Source: Treponema sp. UBA4319
GTDB taxonomy: Bacteria > Spirochaetota > Spirochaetia > Treponematales > Treponemataceae
NCBI GenBank assembly: GCA_002393865.1
Contig: DGUD01000033.1
Location: 1-15,216 of the forward strand
DNA: 15,216 nucleotides
Reading direction: 5' to 3'
The notes under the pieces are model-generated. The model ran no database searches. It saw only the letters and a program-made list of their open reading frames with translations, and was not told the DNA's origin. Below, in pieces: positions 12,111 to 15,216 of this stretch. A program made the translations under genes and the position numbers. Every line of letters begins with the position of its first letter. The first letter of the stretch is position 1.

Positions 12111-12117
12111 GCGCGGG

Positions 12118-12152
12118 CTGCCTGCGCTACCGGCCGCCGCGGGCTCAGGCAG
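12118..12152 (+). terminator. Weak hairpin after the lipoprotein gene
   Basis: CTGCCTG (12118-12124) pairs with CAGGCAG (12146-12152) 8 bases after the stop, enclosing a GC-rich loop. A TTTT run comes only about 13 bases later. It may be a poor terminator. The rest of 12153-12307 holds no gene. Confidence 0.35.
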
Positions 12153-12221
12153 GAACATAAAGCTGTTTTCCGCCGCTGCCCGCGGTCTCTGCCTGAAGAG
12201 CTGCGCGGAACCGGGGTCCCG

Positions 12222-12258
12222 GCGGGGAATGCGCCTCCGCTGCCCGCAGGGAGCGCAT
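12222..12258. repeat. Possible degenerate copy of the GC-rich repeat unit 2
   Basis: GCGGGGAATGCG at 12222-12233 is identical to 3275-3286, and the following CTGCCCG and GCATG words are found in the same order as in 3291-3305, with small insertions. This would be a decayed third copy about 9 kb away. The match is short and in GC-rich DNA, so it is tentative. Confidence 0.35.
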
Positions 12259-12307
12259 GTCAGCTTTTCATGCGGAAGCCCTGTCCTGCCGCAGCCCTTG
12301 CCTTGCC

Positions 12308-12336
12308 TTGCAAAAGCTGCGCGGAAAGTGTAGAAT
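12308..12336 (+). promoter_or_regulatory. Promoter of the acetolactate synthase gene
   Basis: TTGCAA (12308-12313) and TAGAAT (12331-12336) are separated by 17 nt, a good sigma70 match. The -10 ends 6 nt before the ATG at 12343, and no ribosome binding site is present there, so a leaderless transcript is predicted. No leader peptide or attenuator can fit. Confidence 0.6.
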
Positions 12337-12342
12337 CATGGC

Positions 12343-14091
12343 ATGATACAGGCGACAGGCTCCCAGATTATTGTGAAATTACTTGAAATGGAAGGCATCA
12401 GGATCGTGGCGGGGATACCCGGCGGTTCCATCCTTCCGCTCTATGATGAGCTGAACCGCAGCTCCATCCGGCATATCCTTGTGCGGCAGGAGCAGGCTGC
12501 GGGCTTTATCGCGCAGGGCATCTCCCGCTCCACCGGGACGGTCGGCGTGTGCATGGCGACGAGCGGGCCGGGCGCGATGAATCTGCTGACCGCCATCGCC
12601 GACGCCCGCTGCGACTCCGTTCCCCTTGTTGCGATTACGGGGCAGGTGAACACCTCCCTTATCGGTACCGATGCGTTCCAGGAGGCGGACACCTTCGGGC
12701 TTTCCTTCCCTATCACCAAGCACAGCATGATGATAAAGAATCCCGCTGACCTGCTTGAGGCCATCCCGCGGGCATTCTCCATCGCCGCCAGCGGGCGCCC
12801 CGGTCCGGTGCTCGTGGATATTCCCCGCGACGTGCAGTCCGCGACGGTGGAATTTGAGGCGTGGCCTGACGTGCATCCTGTTACGGTGCCGCGCCACGCT
12901 GCCCCCGCGGAACGTTTTGCCACGCCCTCCGACAGAATCCCGGCGCTCATCGACTCTATGGCTGAGGTTCTGCGCGGCGCCTCCCGCCCCGTGCTCTACG
13001 CGGGCGGCGGCTGCAACGATGGCGCCGCTGCCGCCGCAATCGAGGACTTCCTTGCCGCCTACAAGGACTGTGCCGTCGTCTCCAGCCTGATGGGCATCGG
13101 CGTGGTGCCCCGCAGCGCGGGGAACAATTTCGGCATGGTCGGCATGCACGGTTCCTCCGCCGCCAACAGGGCGATGCACGACGCGGACGTGGTGCTTGCC
13201 GCCGGTGTGCGCTTTGACGACCGCGCGACGGGTGCCATCAAGGCGTTCTGCCCTGCGGCAAAAATCCTGCACATCGATATAGACGCCGCGGAGATAAACA
13301 AGATTCTTCCTTCGTTCGCGTCGCTTGTCTGCGGGGCAGAGACCGCTTTCCCGCTCCTGACGCAGGCGCTCCGTGCCGCTCTGCCCGATGCGGCGGCTGC
13401 CGCTTCCCGCAGCGAATGGATTGCTTCCCTCCGCCGTCTCTACGAGGAGACCGAGAGCGTGGAGCTGGGGCGCGCTGCCGCAGTTCCCGCGCAGTCCGTG
13501 AACCCCCGCGCCTTTATCAGGGACATCCCCGCCTGTGCCGCACGGGCAGGCCTCCGCCCTGAGGACATCATCGTGACCACCGATGTCGGGCAGCACCAGA
13601 TGTGGAGCGCCCAGTATTACCCGGTGGAGCGCGCGCGCCAGTTCCTGACGAGCGGCTCTTTGGGAACGATGGGCTTCGGGCTTCCGACGGCGATTGGGGC
13701 GGCGCTCGCGGACGGCTCAAAGCGCGTCGTCTGCATCTCCGGTGACGGCAGCATCCTGATGAACGTGCAGGAGCTTGCGACGCTTGCCGAGCAGGGGCTC
13801 TCCGTCACGGTCATCGTGCTGCAGAACGGCTCGCTCGGAATGGTACGCCAGCAGCAGCAGTACCTCTTCGGCGGGAACTACAGCGCCAGCATCTTTGCGC
13901 GCCAGCCTGACCTGCTTGCCGTCGCCGCGGGCTTCGGCATAGACGCCATCGACGCGAATGCCGACCCTGACTGGTACAAGAAGGCTTTTTCCGCCGGGCC
14001 TCATTTTGTCCGCCTCTGCATCTCGATGGAAGAGAACGTGCTTCCCTTCGTCTCCGCCGGAAAGGCGAACATCGACGCAATCCGCGACTGA
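12343..14091 (+). CDS. ilvB: Acetolactate synthase (AHAS) large subunit, IlvB type
   Basis: This ThDP- and FAD-dependent enzyme joins two pyruvates to acetolactate, or pyruvate and 2-ketobutyrate to acetohydroxybutyrate, in valine, leucine and isoleucine synthesis. The 582-aa length is normal. Seen: catalytic Glu50 in LVRQEQAAGFIAQG, SGPGAMNLLTAIADA, GQVNTSLIGTDAFQE, the AHAS-specific RFDDR (290-294) of the FAD region, TTDVGQHQMW, and the ThDP/Mg2+ motif GDGS (467-470) with Asn474. Layout and wording are closest to E. coli IlvB (AHAS I) among the sequences I recall. In LGMVRQQQQ (498-506), Gln504 replaces the Trp that gives AHAS II and III preference for 2-ketobutyrate. No ilvN regulatory subunit or ilvC gene lies next to it; enolase follows. 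RFDDR makes a pure catabolic AlsS unlikely. Confidence 0.93.
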   Translation: MIQATGSQIIVKLLEMEGIRIVAGIPGGSILPLYDELNRSSIRHILVRQEQAAGFIAQGISRSTGTVGVCMATSGPGAMNLLTAIADARCDSVPLVAITGQVNTSLIGTDAFQEADTFGLSFPITKHSMMIKNPADLLEAIPRAFSIAASGRPGPVLVDIPRDVQSATVEFEAWPDVHPVTVPRHAAPAERFATPSDRIPALIDSMAEVLRGASRPVLYAGGGCNDGAAAAAIEDFLAAYKDCAVVSSLMGIGVVPRSAGNNFGMVGMHGSSAANRAMHDADVVLAAGVRFDDRATGAIKAFCPAAKILHIDIDAAEINKILPSFASLVCGAETAFPLLTQALRAALPDAAAAASRSEWIASLRRLYEETESVELGRAAAVPAQSVNPRAFIRDIPACAARAGLRPEDIIVTTDVGQHQMWSAQYYPVERARQFLTSGSLGTMGFGLPTAIGAALADGSKRVVCISGDGSILMNVQELATLAEQGLSVTVIVLQNGSLGMVRQQQQYLFGGNYSASIFARQPDLLAVAAGFGIDAIDANADPDWYKKAFSAGPHFVRLCISMEENVLPFVSAGKANIDAIRD

Positions 14092-14099
14092 GCAAACGG

Positions 14100-14144
14100 G
14101 CCTGCCCTGCAGGCTGCTATGCGGAAGCGCCGCTTTGCTTCCGC
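14100..14144 (+). terminator. Tandem hairpins after ilvB
   Basis: GCCTGC (14100-14105) pairs with GCAGGC (14109-14114), and GCGGAAGC (14121-14128) pairs with GCTTCCGC (14137-14144). Both lie just after the ilvB stop. No T-run follows, so termination is plausible from position but not canonical. The remainder up to 14240 shows nothing else. Confidence 0.45.
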
Positions 14145-14243
14145 GCCGTCGCGGGGTGGGGCGCTTCACTTTGCCTGGAATCAGATGCCATTCTTCCTGC
14201 AAGCGGAGCACAAAGCAGAGTTCCGTGGTTTTCTGACGAGTGC

Positions 14244-14272
14244 TTGACATTTTTTCGTGTTATTGTTACTCT
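14244..14272 (+). promoter_or_regulatory. Promoter of the enolase gene
   Basis: A perfect -35 TTGACA (14244-14249) is followed after 17 nt by TACTCT (14267-14272), a weak -10. Very AT-rich DNA with other -10-like words (TATATT 14278-14283, TATAAC 14295-14300) lies between it and the gene. The leader would be about 37 nt. Confidence 0.5.
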
Positions 14273-14294
14273 TAGCTTATATTTATTAGTTTAA

Positions 14295-15216
<922 letters not shown>

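Noticed and set aside
12379..13596. A 405-codon minus-strand ORF opposite ilvB
   Set aside because: It is fully antisense to a canonical AHAS with intact motifs.

Overview
The window looks like the chromosome of a spirochaete, most likely a moderately high-GC host- or gut-associated Treponema. This is inferred from gene content, not from any marker RNA. An EF-G of the spirochaete/planctomycete type with the P-loop AHIDSGKT, a Ser-rich lipoprotein, an exported beta-barrel candidate with a C-terminal Phe, and homopolymer tracts near surface-protein genes all fit. No rRNA, tRNA, CRISPR array, transposase or phage gene was found.

Layout. 1-364 (-) is the start of an EF-G gene. 586-2016 (-) is an exported, probably outer-membrane protein; its upstream region carries an unusual A8/C8/A8 set of homopolymers. 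2184-3380 is a small island: a low-GC toxin-antitoxin pair (antitoxin plus VapC-like PIN RNase, ATGA overlap) sits between two blocks of a GC-rich dispersed repeat and is closed by an intrinsic terminator that lies inside the 3' end of the convergent XRE regulator gene (3351-3659, -). 3660-3853 is a dense regulatory region with three boxes at a 31-bp period plus a perfect inverted repeat. A short signal-peptide-like ORF (3854-4006) follows. A strong sigma70 promoter and a leader of about 190 nt then precede a 785-aa DEAD-box-type RNA helicase (4222-6579, +) whose motif II reads DEGD.

A long perfect hairpin (6666-6716) separates the helicase from a convergent, tightly packed minus-strand operon: rqcH-type NFACT protein (8574-10016), metF (7690-8571) and an unrecognised 323-aa protein (6717-7688), with 1-2 nt between genes. 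The 300-bp divergent region 10017-10316 holds a G8 tract, a 21-bp palindrome and a 20-bp-period tandem repeat. It feeds a lipoprotein with a beta-helical carbohydrate-binding-type domain (10317-12110, +). Next come an acetolactate synthase large subunit of the IlvB type (12343-14091, +) with a promoter that predicts a leaderless mRNA, and the first 300 codons of enolase (14316-15216, +, cut by the window end).

Most genes are housekeeping (translation, ribosome-associated quality control, RNA remodelling, folate/methionine, branched-chain amino acids, glycolysis). The accessory material is the toxin-antitoxin/repeat/XRE island and the two surface-protein loci. I found no multi-gene system that is clearly new. 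The best candidates for undescribed biology are the dispersed repeat flanking the toxin-antitoxin pair, the XRE-linked phased operator, the homopolymer cluster, and the orphan protein coupled to metF and rqcH.
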